From: Hymenobacter artigasi
Lineage (GTDB): Bacteria > Bacteroidota > Bacteroidia > Cytophagales > Hymenobacteraceae
Length of the DNA: 64,000 bases
Direction: 5' to 3'
Assembly (NCBI RefSeq): GCF_012275535.1
Contig: NZ_JAAVTK010000006.1
Span: 62,001 to 126,000, forward strand
This document shows positions 7,815 to 16,950 of this stretch, piece after piece. The notes under the pieces are model-generated. The model had not been told where the DNA came from. It did no database searches and worked only from the letters and a program-made list of their open reading frames with translations. Each line of letters opens with the position of its first letter. The first letter of the stretch is position 1. The position numbers and the translations under genes are program-made.

Positions 7815-9287
7815 CTAGCTCATCCAGTTCACGCGCGACTCGGGGTTCCACTTGGTAGTGGTCTTCTTGAGCTGCGTCCAGAACTCAATCGAGCTTTTGC
7901 CAGTGATGTCGCAGGCGCCGAATTTCGAGTCGTTCCAGCCGCCGAAGGAGAAGGGCTCACGGGGCACGGGCACGCCGATGTTCACGCCAATCATGCCGGC
8001 CTGGGCGTGGTCCATCACGTAGCGGGCGCTGCTGCCGCTGCTGGTGAAAACGGCGGCGGCGTTGCCGTAGGGGTTGGCGTTTTCGATGGCCAGGGCCTCG
8101 TCGAGGGTGTTGGTACGCATGATGGCGAGCACCGGGCCGAACACTTCCTCCTGGGCGATGCGCATGTCGGGCGTCACGTAGTCGATTACCGTTGCACCTA
8201 CATAATAGCCGTCTTCGTGGCCGGGCACCACGGCGTTACGACCGTCGAGCAGCACTTTCGCGCCGGCCGCTTCGGCTTCTGTGATGTGCTTTTCGATGCG
8301 CTCCTTGGCCTCTTTGCTGATGACGGAGCCGAGGTTCTGACCGGCCACAATTTTCCTCGCTTCTTCCACGATTTTGGCCACGATGCCGTCCACGGCGCCC
8401 ACTCCTACCATGGTGGAGCCGGCCATGCAACGCTGGCCCGCGCAGCCCGACATGCTGGCGGCTACGTTCGAGGCCGTCATGTCGGGATGGGCGTCGGGCA
8501 GCACCATGAGGTGGTTTTTGGCCCCGCCGAGGGCTACGCAGCGCTTCAGGTTACTGGTGGCGCGGATGTAGACAACTTTGGCAATGGCGGTGGAGCCCAC
8601 AAAGCTCACCGCCTGGATATCGGGGTGGTCGCAGATGGCTTCCACGATTTCCCGGTCGCCGTTCACGATGTTCAGCACGCCGTCGGGCAGGCCGGCTTCT
8701 TTCAGCAGCTCGGCAATTTTTACGGCGCTCAGCGGCACTTGCTCTGAGGGCTTCAGAATCATGGTATTGCCCAGAACAATGGCGTTCGGGATGGTCCAGT
8801 GCGGCACCATATTGGGGAAGTTGAACGGGGCGATGCTGGCCACCACGCCCAGCGGCTTGCGCTCGGCGCGGGCTTCCACGCCTTTGCTCACTTCCAGGAA
8901 TTCGCCCTGGATGAGTTGGGGCATCGAGCAGGCAAACTCGGTCAGTTCGATGGCTTTCTCGACTTCGGCGCGGGCCTCATCATAGGTCTTGCCGTTTTCC
9001 TCACGCACGAGGTCGGCCAGGGCTTTCATGTCGCGCTCCAGCAGGGTTTTATAGCGATAAAAAATCTGAACCCGCTCCTTAATGGGCGTGGCCGACCACG
9101 AGGGGAAGGCGGCCTTGGCGGCCTGCACGGCGTCGTCGAGCGCGGCGGCATTGCTGAGCGGCAACGTGGAAATCAACTGCCCGCTGAGGGGGCTGAATAC
9201 GTCCATAGTGGGCGTAGAGGCACTTTCTACCGACTGGCCCGCCACGTAGTTGCGAATGGCCGGATACTTCAATGTTTGAACTTCCAT
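7815..9287 (-). CDS. mmsA: CoA-acylating methylmalonate-semialdehyde dehydrogenase
   Basis: It oxidises (methyl)malonate semialdehyde with NAD and CoA, giving acetyl-CoA or propionyl-CoA and CO2. The 490-residue ALDH-superfamily protein has the MMSDH signature around the catalytic Cys287 (MSGCAGQRCMAGSTMVGVG). It also has the FNFPNMVPHWTIPNAIVLGN block, which distinguishes this family from ordinary aldehyde dehydrogenases. The cofactor motif FVGSTAIAK (about 229-237) is present. It is the first gene transcribed in the minus-strand cluster and catalyses its last step, joining uracil and thymine breakdown to central metabolism. It could also serve valine or inositol catabolism. Confidence 0.93.
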   Translation of the reverse strand: MEVQTLKYPAIRNYVAGQSVESASTPTMDVFSPLSGQLISTLPLSNAAALDDAVQAAKAAFPSWSATPIKERVQIFYRYKTLLERDMKALADLVREENGKTYDEARAEVEKAIELTEFACSMPQLIQGEFLEVSKGVEARAERKPLGVVASIAPFNFPNMVPHWTIPNAIVLGNTMILKPSEQVPLSAVKIAELLKEAGLPDGVLNIVNGDREIVEAICDHPDIQAVSFVGSTAIAKVVYIRATSNLKRCVALGGAKNHLMVLPDAHPDMTASNVAASMSGCAGQRCMAGSTMVGVGAVDGIVAKIVEEARKIVAGQNLGSVISKEAKERIEKHITEAEAAGAKVLLDGRNAVVPGHEDGYYVGATVIDYVTPDMRIAQEEVFGPVLAIMRTNTLDEALAIENANPYGNAAAVFTSSGSSARYVMDHAQAGMIGVNIGVPVPREPFSFGGWNDSKFGACDITGKSSIEFWTQLKKTTTKWNPESRVNWMS

Positions 9288-9417
9288 GTTACCTTAATGT
9301 TATGCGGGGTGCAAGCTAAGGGTTTTGTGGGATATGGAGTAATTCCGCAATCGTTTCCGAAGAAATTATTTTCAAAGTAGCTCACATTCAGCCACCTATT
9401 TAACCCGCAAAATCCGC

Positions 9418-9478
9418 CTAAAGTAATCAGGCGCAGGAAGACCACCAATGGTAGCCTGCCTGCGCCTGATTACTTTAG
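9418..9478. repeat. Inverted repeat between mmsA and the WG-repeat gene
   Basis: Perfect 20-nt arms (CTAAAGTAATCAGGCGCAGG and its complement) flank a 21-nt loop. It lies just after the stop of the minus-strand gene at 9499. It might terminate transcription, but it lacks a clear U-tract. Confidence 0.8.
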
Positions 9479-9498
9479 CTGCTTCGGAAGTAATTATT

Positions 9499-11646
9499 TC
9501 ACTTTATTTCCTCACCGTCCTTGTTGATAGTGAAGCTACGGCCGGCTTGTTTCACGCGGGCCTGGCCGTTGGCAAAGTCGGTGGCCTGCTCGTAGCGGCC
9601 GAAGGGTTTGGTGCCCTGGCCGGGGTCGGCGAGGTAATCGACGGTGATAAAGGTGTAGCCATCAGGCAGCTTCACGCGGGCCAAGCCTTCAGCAAACGTG
9701 TATGCTTCTTTGAAGGCGATGGGCGGCGTATCGGGCTCGGTGGGGCCGCTGATATAGTGCCAGCCCCGGTGGTCGAGCACGGCGGCGTGGCCTTCGGCGA
9801 AGTCGAGGGCATTGAAATAATAATGGTCGAACTCCTGGCCATCCTCGTCGATGAAGGTGTAGGCATCGCCTACCCGGGCGCGGGCGTAGCCGCCGGCATA
9901 GGGATTGAGGGCGTCGTAGGCGGCGGGAATTATCTCCTTGCCTTTTTCATCCACGAAGCCATACGCGCCATCTTTCGCCACCACAGCCTGCCCTTTCTCA
10001 AATGGGCTGGCAGCCGTGAACTGGGCCGGAATTACCGGTTGGCCGCTGGCGTCGGCGTAGCCCCAGCGGCCGTTTTCCTGGAAGGGCACGGGTGGCGTGC
10101 TGCCCGCATGGCTCAGGGCCCAGATGCCCAAACCAAGAACGGCCACGCCGCCCGCTGCCAGTACGGCCCGGGGCTGGGCCTGCCCCCACTCCCACCCCTG
10201 CCGCAGCCGGGGCCGCAGGGCAGCAGCGCCGGCCTGCGCCCGGGCGCGCAAGCCGGCAAGATGGTTGGCGATGGCGGAAGCCAGCGGTGATGCCTGAGCA
10301 GATGCGGCTCCCGAATTCGCTGTATATGAATCACTTTTGCCTAAAGCTGGTGCTATTTCGGCAGACTTTGAATTAGGTAAGACAGGTGCGGCGGCAGGTG
10401 GGCTAGCGGCAACCGGCACGGGAGCGGTGGCAGCGGCGGGCTTGCTTTCAGTAACCGGGGCGGCCGCCGTAACGGGCGGGGCAACGGGAGCTACTGGCAG
10501 GGCCGCAGCCACTATGGGCGGGGCCGCAGCCGGAGCCGGGGCACTGGCGGCCGGGGCGGTGCTCAATTGCCCAATGAGTTGGCTGAGCTGCTGAATCTTG
10601 GCATCCAGCTCCTGGTTGCGGGCGGCTAGCTCGTCGCGAGAGGCCTGCATTTCGGCTTCGAGGGCGGCTTTTTCGCGGGTTTCGGCGCCGAGGCGTGATA
10701 CGAGGGCCGTGGCCTCGGCCGCTACGGGAGGGGCCTGGGCCAGCTCGGTGCGAAGCTGGGCAATGCTACGCTCACGCTCAGCTTCGCGGACTTCCAGGGC
10801 TTGTAGCTGGGTGCTGAGGTCGGCCTGCATTTGCTGGCGCAACTGTTCAAGCTGCTGTTTTTCCTCGTTGCGGGCGCTCAGGGTGGCGGTATAGCCGTAG
10901 GGCAGGTCATCGTCGGGCACGTCGTTGGCCCCGAGCCAGCCCCAGAGGGCCCGGGCTTTCTGGCCCAAAAAGGTACTGCCGCTGGTGGCCATCTGGGCCA
11001 GGTCTTGGGCCTGGGTGGCGCTGGCCGGCTCGCTGGCCATGGCTGCACTTTCGGGGGCGGCGGGCTTGGCCACGAAGGCGGCCCATTCGGCGGCCCACTC
11101 GGTTATATCAGCGGCCGTTAGGTTGATTTCGGGCGTTGCCAGGTCCCGCAAGTAGCTTGGCAAGTCGGCCGGGCTAGTGGCAATCCGGAAGCCGGCCGGG
11201 GCTTCAGAGAGGGCAGCTTCTACGTCGGGGCCGAACTCAACCAGCGCTTCAAAAAGCACAAGGCCGGAAACGCCGTTCAAATCGGCCTGAGCGGGAGCGA
11301 AACGCGGCTGGAGCCAACCGGCCAGCGCCGCTTTCTGCTCTCGAAACTGCTCGAAAGGATTGTCAAAATCATCGGGACCGGAGAGAGCTACGCCATCGAG
11401 CTGCCAGCGGCCGTAGCCCAGCGCGGGAATGCTGAGCCGGCCGCCACGGGGCGCAAATACCAGCACGGTGATGCTGTGCGGGCGCACCACCACGGCATCG
11501 AGCGGGGCGGCGCCGTCGGCCAGCACCAGGTTGCCCAGCAGCAGCGTATCGGGGCCGGGGCTGGCTTGCAGGGTGGCTTGCAGGGCCGCAAACTGCCCGG
11601 CGCGGACCACATCAATAAAAGGAGAAGCGAGAAAACAATGAACCAT
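9499..11646 (-). CDS. Membrane-anchored WG-repeat protein with degenerate NERD-like N-terminus
   Basis: This 715-residue protein has four recognisable parts. Residues about 30-115 resemble a NERD (nuclease-related) domain: LDAVVVRPHSITVLVFAP, then NPFEQFREQKAALAGWL. The E-x-K expected in the nuclease core reads V-F-A, so activity is probably lost. Residues about 265-365 are a coiled coil rich in Gln/Glu. A Pro/Ala-rich linker runs to about 490. A single transmembrane helix (AVLAAGGVAVLGLGIWAL) lies at about 494-512. The C-terminal 200 residues are WG-type beta repeats (GRWGYADASGQPVIPAQF, GAYGFVDEKGKEIIPAAYD). The WG domain is typically a protein-binding or surface module. It lies 26 nt downstream of the DUF6799-like gene, probably in one transcript. 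No function is assigned. Confidence 0.8.
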   Translation of the reverse strand: MVHCFLASPFIDVVRAGQFAALQATLQASPGPDTLLLGNLVLADGAAPLDAVVVRPHSITVLVFAPRGGRLSIPALGYGRWQLDGVALSGPDDFDNPFEQFREQKAALAGWLQPRFAPAQADLNGVSGLVLFEALVEFGPDVEAALSEAPAGFRIATSPADLPSYLRDLATPEINLTAADITEWAAEWAAFVAKPAAPESAAMASEPASATQAQDLAQMATSGSTFLGQKARALWGWLGANDVPDDDLPYGYTATLSARNEEKQQLEQLRQQMQADLSTQLQALEVREAERERSIAQLRTELAQAPPVAAEATALVSRLGAETREKAALEAEMQASRDELAARNQELDAKIQQLSQLIGQLSTAPAASAPAPAAAPPIVAAALPVAPVAPPVTAAAPVTESKPAAATAPVPVAASPPAAAPVLPNSKSAEIAPALGKSDSYTANSGAASAQASPLASAIANHLAGLRARAQAGAAALRPRLRQGWEWGQAQPRAVLAAGGVAVLGLGIWALSHAGSTPPVPFQENGRWGYADASGQPVIPAQFTAASPFEKGQAVVAKDGAYGFVDEKGKEIIPAAYDALNPYAGGYARARVGDAYTFIDEDGQEFDHYYFNALDFAEGHAAVLDHRGWHYISGPTEPDTPPIAFKEAYTFAEGLARVKLPDGYTFITVDYLADPGQGTKPFGRYEQATDFANGQARVKQAGRSFTINKDGEEIK

Positions 11647-11672
11647 GAAATACTGAATTGGGCGGCTGGCCG

Positions 11673-12155
11673 CTAGTCGTCGCCCTTGCCGTGGCCGTGG
11701 CCTTTGCCATGGTGCTTTTTGTGCTTCTTAAACTTGATTTTTCCGTAACCTTCGTCGTTATCCGAGCCAAATAGCTGCTCCAATAGCGAAGGAGCCGGCG
11801 CGGGGCTGGCACTGCGAACAGCGGCCGGAGCCGAGGCAGAGCCCAGAGACAGCGCGCCGTTGGCGGCGGTGCGCATGGCTACGGGGCGGCCGCGCAGGTC
11901 GCAGCCCTGGCCCTCGCGCAGCTCGGTGCGCTGGCCGGTGGGGCTCACCACGAAGCCGTCTTTGGTGACGGTGGCGCCGGTGGGCAGGTGGGCGTCGCGG
12001 GTCATGGGGCGGGGCTGGCCGTTGCGCACCACCTGCATCTGGCCGTTGCGGCGCTGGAAGCCGTCGTTGTTGGGCGTTTGCTGGGCGTGCGCCGGCCCGT
12101 GTAGTGCCAGCAGGCTGGTAGTGGCCCAGCAAAGCCAGAAGATGCGCGAAAACAT
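11673..12155 (-). CDS. Secreted DUF6799-like protein with His/Lys-rich tail
   Basis: The chosen start gives a 160-residue protein with a clean signal peptide (MFSRIFWLCWATTSLLALHG, cleavage after AHA). Longer in-frame starts would add 72 residues of non-signal sequence. The mature part carries a repeat-like domain (GQMQVVRNGQPRPMTRD, GATVTKDGFVVSPTGQRTEL) resembling DUF6799, a small beta-rich domain frequent in Hymenobacter secreted proteins. The C-terminus is a basic, His-rich tail (KKHKKHHGKGHGHGKGDD) that could bind metal, which is speculative. It is co-directional with the WG-repeat gene immediately downstream. Confidence 0.7.
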   Translation of the reverse strand: MFSRIFWLCWATTSLLALHGPAHAQQTPNNDGFQRRNGQMQVVRNGQPRPMTRDAHLPTGATVTKDGFVVSPTGQRTELREGQGCDLRGRPVAMRTAANGALSLGSASAPAAVRSASPAPAPSLLEQLFGSDNDEGYGKIKFKKHKKHHGKGHGHGKGDD

Positions 12156-12304
12156 AAGCGAAGTACCCTGAATAGACGAAGCCGCACGGCCCGGAGGCCG
12201 GCGGCAGGCCGTATACGTCAAATACGAAGCCAGGCTGCTTCGGGCACCAATATTATGCACGAGGCTACTGCCCTGGCGAAGATAGCCGCACTGGTTTCGG
12301 GCTG

Positions 12305-12931
12305 TTACTGAGGGCGCAGCAGCACGCGGGCGGGCGCGCCGTCGCTGTCCACAATTTTTAGCGGCAGGCACAGCATCTCGTAATCGCCGGGCGCGATGTG
12401 CTGCAAAGCCAGCCCCTCAATCACGCAAATTCCGGCATCGAGCAGGGCGTGGTGGGCATCGGCTTTGCCCACGGACAGGTAGTCGACCCCCACGCAAACG
12501 ACGCCCGCATCGCGCAGAAAAAGGGCGGCATCACCATCCAGGGCTACGAAATCGGGCTGAAAAGGTATGGTACTCCACTCCGAATCCGACATGCGGGTGC
12601 GGAACAGTAGGCGGGCCCCGGGCTCGATGGCGAGGCGCTGCACTTCGGCCAGGCTGATGCTTTTGGGGTCGCTGATGGCCACGACGCGGGCCGGGCCCAT
12701 GAGGCGGGCTAGGTCCAGGGTGGTGGTATCGCCGGCGTGGGGGGTGAAGTGCAGCGGCGCATCGACGTGGGTACCGGTGTGGGCGCTCATCGACACTTCG
12801 GTGACGTTGGCGGCCGCGCCGGTAGCAATGCTAAGCGTTTTTTTGACGTGAACGGGGGCGTTATCGGGCCAGTGCACCATGCCGTTGCGGATGGGCGTAG
12901 TGGCGTCGAGCCAGGAGGCAGGGGTGGGCAT
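12305..12931 (-). CDS. Cyclase-family hydrolase (kynurenine formamidase-like)
   Basis: The 208-residue protein has the metal-binding signature of the PF04199 cyclase/arylformamidase family: HTGTHVDAPLHF at 51-62 (His51, His55, Asp57). A later partner His is expected in DAHHALLDAGI. Such enzymes hydrolyse N-formylkynurenine, isatin or related amides/lactones in the cytoplasm, with divalent metals. I start at MPTPASW because the upstream 15 residues derive from spacer sequence. No kynurenine-pathway genes lie nearby, so the substrate is open. A family A repeat lies just upstream, between it and the glucosidase gene. Confidence 0.85.
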   Translation of the reverse strand: MPTPASWLDATTPIRNGMVHWPDNAPVHVKKTLSIATGAAANVTEVSMSAHTGTHVDAPLHFTPHAGDTTTLDLARLMGPARVVAISDPKSISLAEVQRLAIEPGARLLFRTRMSDSEWSTIPFQPDFVALDGDAALFLRDAGVVCVGVDYLSVGKADAHHALLDAGICVIEGLALQHIAPGDYEMLCLPLKIVDSDGAPARVLLRPQ

Positions 12932-12969
12932 AATTGGGTGTTGAATTATATAAAAGTGAAGCAATAAGG

Positions 12970-13078
12970 ACGTCATGCAGAGCGCAGCGAAGCATCTTGC
13001 CCGCAGTCACTAACTCAATCGTTAAATAAAAGAATTAGTGGTGGCGGGCAAGATGCTTCGCTGCGCTCTGCATGACGT
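12970..13078. repeat. Family A inverted-repeat element (CAGAGCG variant)
   Basis: Perfect 35-nt arms beginning ACGTCATGCAGAGCGCAGCG. The loop has its own short complementarity (CACTAACTC with GAATTAGTG). It lies upstream of the cyclase gene and downstream of the glucosidase stop. Confidence 0.95.
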
Positions 13079-13108
13079 TCTTTCTATTTCGGCTCCCCCT
13101 TTTTTCGA

Positions 13109-15745
13109 CTACACCCCACTTCTCGGCTGCAGGAGCTTCGCAATCAGGCCGGTCCAGCCGGTTTGGTGGCTGGCCCCGAGGCCGTGGCCGTTCTCGCCGT
13201 TGAAGTATTCGTGAAACCAGAGATAGTCGCGGAAATTCGGGTCGTTTTGCAGCTGCTTGTCGTCGCCGAAGCAGGGGCGGCGGCCGGTTTCGGGGTCGCG
13301 CAGGAAGAGCTGGGTGAGGCGCTGGGTGAGAGCATCGGCTACTTCGAGCAAGGTCACGGTCTGGCCGGAATTGGTGGGGTATTCCACCTTGAAATCGTCG
13401 CCATAGTAGTGGTGAAAGCGTTGCAGCGACTCGATGAGCAGAAAATTCATGGGCATCCACACGGGGCCACGCCAGTTGCTGTTGCCGCCGAAGAGGCTGG
13501 TCTGTGACTCGGCTGGCTCGTAATTCACCGTGAACTGGGTTTCGGTTCCCCGGAAGATATACGGGTGGTCCAGGTGGTAGCGCGACAGGCTGCGCACGCC
13601 GTAGGGCGAGAGGAATTCGGCCTCATCCAACATTCTGGATAACAGGCGCTTAACCCGATGGCCGCGCAGCAGCGAGAGCAGGTGGCGGGCACCCTTGCCG
13701 GGCTCCTGCCAGCGCGACACCAGCGAAGCCAGCACGGGCCGGTTATCGAGAAACCAGTTCATGCGGGCCAGAAACTCCGGCGCACCGGCCAGCAAATCCT
13801 CATCAAGTACCTCCACCGCAAACAGTGGAATAAGGCCCACCAAGCTGCGCACTTTCAGCAGCTCGTGGCCGCGGTCGGGCGTGTTCAGGGCGTCGTAGTA
13901 GAACTCGTCCTCGTCGTCCCAAAGGTCCATGTGCTCGTTGGCCACGTTGGTCATGGCCTCGGCGATGTACAGGAAATGCTCGAAAAACTTGCTGGCCAGG
14001 TCCTGGTACACCGGGTTGGTCTGGCTGAGCTGCAGGGCAATGCGCATCATGTTGAGCGCATACATAGCTACCCAGGCGGTGCCATCCGCCTGTTCCAGGA
14101 AGCCGCCGAAGGGCAGCGGAGCCGAGCGGTCGAACACGCCGATGTTATCCAGCCCCAAAAAGCCGCCTTCAAAAATATTGCGGCCGTCGCGGTCCTTGCG
14201 GTTCACCCACCAGGTGAAGTTGATGAGCAGGCGGTGGAAAATGGTTTCCAGAAACTTCACGTCGCCGTGGCCGCCGTGGGCTTTCTGGTCCATTTTGAAA
14301 ACGCGCCAGGTGGCGTAGGCGTGCACCGGCGGGTTCACGTCGCTCAGCTTCCACTCGTAGGCGGGCAGCTGGCCGTTGGGGTGCATATACCAGTCGCGGC
14401 ACAGCAGCAGGAGCTGGTCCTTGGCAAATTGCGCGTCGAGCTGGGCCAGCGGCAGGCAGTGGAAGGCCAGGTCCCAGGCCGCGTACCAGGGGTATTCCCA
14501 GGTATCGGGCATCGAGATGATGTGCTGGTTGTTGAGGTGCGTCCAGCCGGTGCTGTTGCGGCCGTCGAGGCGCTCGGGCGGCGGGGGCGGCAGGGCGGGG
14601 TCGCCGGCCAACCAGCGGGGCACGTCGTAATAATAGAACTGCTTGCTCCAGAGCATGCCGGCGAAGGCCTGGCGCTGCACCAGGCGGGCATCGGCACTGG
14701 CCAGGTCGCATTGCAGGGCCTGGTAAAACTGGTCGGCTTCGGCCAGGCGCAGCTTCAGGGTCTGGTCGAAATCGGCGAAGGGATTTTGCAGGTCCGGGGC
14801 GGCCAGGCGCAGGCGCACCACGCGGGTAGCGCCCGGCGCGATGGCCAGCTCGTAGTGGGCGGCGGCTTTGGTGCCGGTGCGAGCGGGGTTCACGGCCCCG
14901 GTCTGGCCGTGCAGCAGGTAATCGTTGATGCCATCCTTGAAAAAAAGCTCGTCGGAAGGCGCGTGGTAGAGGCGGCCGTTGTTGGTGGCATTCTCGCAGA
15001 AAAGCAGGCTGGGCGCTTCGTCGCAGTAGAGCGTGAATGCGCCCAAATCGCGGTGCTCGGCGTGGATGTTGTTGTCGGGCGTGGCGGCCAGGTGAGGCCG
15101 GTAGGCGTCCTCGCCCCAGGCCCAGGTGTTGCGAAACCAGAGCTGCGGCAGCAGGTGCAGCGTCGCCTCGGCCGGGCCGTGGTTGATGATGGTGAGCTGA
15201 ATGAGCACGTCCTCGGCATCGGCTTTGGCGAATTCCACGAACACGTCGAAGTAGCGGTTTTCGAGGAAAATGGCCGTATCCATCAGCTCGAATTCCGGCT
15301 TGCTGCGGTCGCGGCGGGCATTTTCCTGCACCAGCCACTCGTAGGGAAAAGCGTGTTGCGGGTACTTATACAGCATGCGCTGGTAGGAGTGCGTGGGCGT
15401 GGCATCGAGGTAGTAATAGACCTCCTTCACGTCCTCGCCGTGGTTGCCCTCCGGCCCGCTCAGCCCGAACAGGCGCTCCTTCAATATTGCATCCTGCCCG
15501 TTCCAGAGGCCCAGGCCGAAGCAGAGGCGCTGCTCGTCATCGCAGAAGCCGGCCAGGGCTTCTTCGCCCCAGCGGTAGGCGCGGCTACGGGCTTGGTCGT
15601 GGGTGGTGAAGTTCCAGGCATCGCCGTTGGCGCTGTAGTCTTCGCGCACGGTGCCCCACTGCCGGTCGGCCACGTAGGGGCCGAACTTACGCCAGGGCTT
15701 GGCACCGGCGTTGGCTTCATGGAGGCGGTTTTGTTCGGGGTTCAT
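13109..15745 (-). CDS. GH63-like glucosidase (MGH1-like glycoside hydrolase)
   Basis: The 878-residue protein resembles bacterial members of the GH63/mannosyl-oligosaccharide glucosidase clan with an (alpha/alpha)6 barrel. Recognisable blocks are 'EDYSANGDAWNFTTHDQARSR' near the N-terminus, 'FYYYDVPRWLAGDP' and 'NNQHIISMPDTWEYPWYAAW' around the barrel entry, and 'FLGLDNIGVFDRS'. 'GGNSNWRGPVWMPMNFLLIE' and 'YFNGENGHGLGASHQTGWTG' follow near the C-terminus. No signal peptide is seen, suggesting a cytoplasmic enzyme acting on alpha-glucosides or mannosyl/glucosyl-glycerate-type compounds. The specificity is unknown. I start at MNPEQNRLHE; the longer in-frame reading to 15811 runs through a repeat arm and is unlikely to be real. 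The SDR gene upstream is co-directional. Confidence 0.85.
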   Translation of the reverse strand: MNPEQNRLHEANAGAKPWRKFGPYVADRQWGTVREDYSANGDAWNFTTHDQARSRAYRWGEEALAGFCDDEQRLCFGLGLWNGQDAILKERLFGLSGPEGNHGEDVKEVYYYLDATPTHSYQRMLYKYPQHAFPYEWLVQENARRDRSKPEFELMDTAIFLENRYFDVFVEFAKADAEDVLIQLTIINHGPAEATLHLLPQLWFRNTWAWGEDAYRPHLAATPDNNIHAEHRDLGAFTLYCDEAPSLLFCENATNNGRLYHAPSDELFFKDGINDYLLHGQTGAVNPARTGTKAAAHYELAIAPGATRVVRLRLAAPDLQNPFADFDQTLKLRLAEADQFYQALQCDLASADARLVQRQAFAGMLWSKQFYYYDVPRWLAGDPALPPPPPERLDGRNSTGWTHLNNQHIISMPDTWEYPWYAAWDLAFHCLPLAQLDAQFAKDQLLLLCRDWYMHPNGQLPAYEWKLSDVNPPVHAYATWRVFKMDQKAHGGHGDVKFLETIFHRLLINFTWWVNRKDRDGRNIFEGGFLGLDNIGVFDRSAPLPFGGFLEQADGTAWVAMYALNMMRIALQLSQTNPVYQDLASKFFEHFLYIAEAMTNVANEHMDLWDDEDEFYYDALNTPDRGHELLKVRSLVGLIPLFAVEVLDEDLLAGAPEFLARMNWFLDNRPVLASLVSRWQEPGKGARHLLSLLRGHRVKRLLSRMLDEAEFLSPYGVRSLSRYHLDHPYIFRGTETQFTVNYEPAESQTSLFGGNSNWRGPVWMPMNFLLIESLQRFHHYYGDDFKVEYPTNSGQTVTLLEVADALTQRLTQLFLRDPETGRRPCFGDDKQLQNDPNFRDYLWFHEYFNGENGHGLGASHQTGWTGLIAKLLQPRSGV

Positions 15746-15746
15746 G

Positions 15747-15842
15747 TTTGAAGGGTTGAGTTTTGAATGTTGAGGGTTGAATTGAGTTTTGAAAGGTGCC
15801 TGTGGGCTCACTCAACATTCAAAACTCAGCCCTCAAAACTTC
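15747..15842. repeat. Inverted repeat, TTGAGTTTTGA type
   Basis: The left arm (15747-15774) contains GGGTTGAGTTTTGAATGTTG. The right arm (15811-15842) contains CTCAACATTCAAAACTCAGC. It fills the gap between the SDR stop and the glucosidase start and is related to the element at 3340-3453. Confidence 0.8.
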
Positions 15843-15843
15843 C

Positions 15844-16659
15844 TCAGCCGTTATCGGCAAAGCCCGGGTACAGGGTCATGCCGCCGTCCATGAAAATGGT
15901 TTGGCCGGTGATGTAGTCGGCTTCGTCCGAAGCCAGCCAGGCGGCGAGGTTGCCCACGTCGTCGGGGTCGCCCACGCGGTTGTAGGGGATGAGGGTAAGC
16001 AGGGCTTTTTCCTCTTCGGGGGTGTCGCGGGCCGTGAGGTTGATGGGCGTGGCAATGGCCCCCGGCCCGATGCTGTTGGCCCGGATTTTATGCGGGGCCA
16101 GCTCCTGGGCCACGCTTTTCATGAGCTGCATGATGCCGCCCTTGCTGGCCGCGTAGTTCACGTGCCCGGCCCACGGAATGACTTCGTGCACCGAACTCAT
16201 GCAGATGATTTTACCGGCCGCCCGGGAAATTTCGGGCTGCACGCCGCGCCGGATAAACTCGCGGGCGGCCTCGCGCAGGCACAGAAACTGGCCGGTCAGG
16301 TTCACGTCAATCACCTTCTGCCACTGGGCCAGGGTCATGTCGACAAAGGACGAATCCTGCTGAATGCCAGAGTTTGCCACAACAATATGAATGGTGCCGA
16401 AGTGCTCGATGGCCTGCTTGAACATGGCCTGCACCTCGGCTTCCTGGCTCACATCGGCCTTGATGGCCAGGGCCGTACCGCCGGCCGCCTCAATGGCAGC
16501 CACGGTGGAGTTGGCCCCTTCTTCGTCGTGGGCGTAGTTCACCACAACTTTGGCACCGTGGGCGGCCAGGCCCTTGGCCACGGCCACGCCAATGCCGGAG
16601 CTGGCCCCCGTGACGAGGGCAATTTGGTTGGCGAGACGCCGGGGGTCGGGAGTGGCCAT
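15844..16659 (-). CDS. SDR-family oxidoreductase (glucose 1-dehydrogenase-like)
   Basis: The 271-residue classical short-chain dehydrogenase has a cofactor motif TGASSGIG at 17-24 and an NNAG-equivalent NSGIQ. The catalytic Ser lies in CMSSVHE and the YxxxK in NYAASKGG. C-terminal motifs are PGAIATPIN and ITGQTIFMDGGMTLYPGF. The closest family feel is glucose/ribitol 1-dehydrogenase, NAD(P)-dependent and cytoplasmic. Being directly upstream of the GH63-like glucosidase, it might oxidise a released sugar, but this is inference from position only. Confidence 0.88.
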   Translation of the reverse strand: MATPDPRRLANQIALVTGASSGIGVAVAKGLAAHGAKVVVNYAHDEEGANSTVAAIEAAGGTALAIKADVSQEAEVQAMFKQAIEHFGTIHIVVANSGIQQDSSFVDMTLAQWQKVIDVNLTGQFLCLREAAREFIRRGVQPEISRAAGKIICMSSVHEVIPWAGHVNYAASKGGIMQLMKSVAQELAPHKIRANSIGPGAIATPINLTARDTPEEEKALLTLIPYNRVGDPDDVGNLAAWLASDEADYITGQTIFMDGGMTLYPGFADNG

Positions 16660-16776
16660 GCGGAAAAACGGGGTTGGTGGGGAGAGGGTTGAAAGGGCAA
16701 TGCTACCGGCGCAACCTGTGCTTTCGATGAGGATAGCCGGGCTGCCGAGGAGCTTGAGTATTAAAGCATATGCTCC

Positions 16777-16866
16777 GGTCCGACCGCCCTAGGCGGTCCG
16801 ACCGGTTGTCGTGAGGACGAAATCGGGGGTACTTCAACCGGTCAGACCGCCTAGGGCGGTCGGACC
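16777..16866. repeat. Family C inverted repeat (nested palindromes)
   Basis: 32-nt arms starting GGTCCGACCGCCCTAGGCGG match with one mismatch. Each arm is itself palindromic (CCGCCTAGGCGG-like), so the element can form one long or two short hairpins. A second copy is at 30525-30620. Together with the terminator at 16951 it accounts for most of the 352-bp gap 16660-17012; nothing else was seen there. Confidence 0.9.
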
Positions 16867-16950
16867 AGCAGGCCCGTCTCGAATACGGTTACTTCTACGC
16901 CAGTACTTACCATTGGCATACGCGCTCCATCCGGCGGGGTTTATTCTGCA

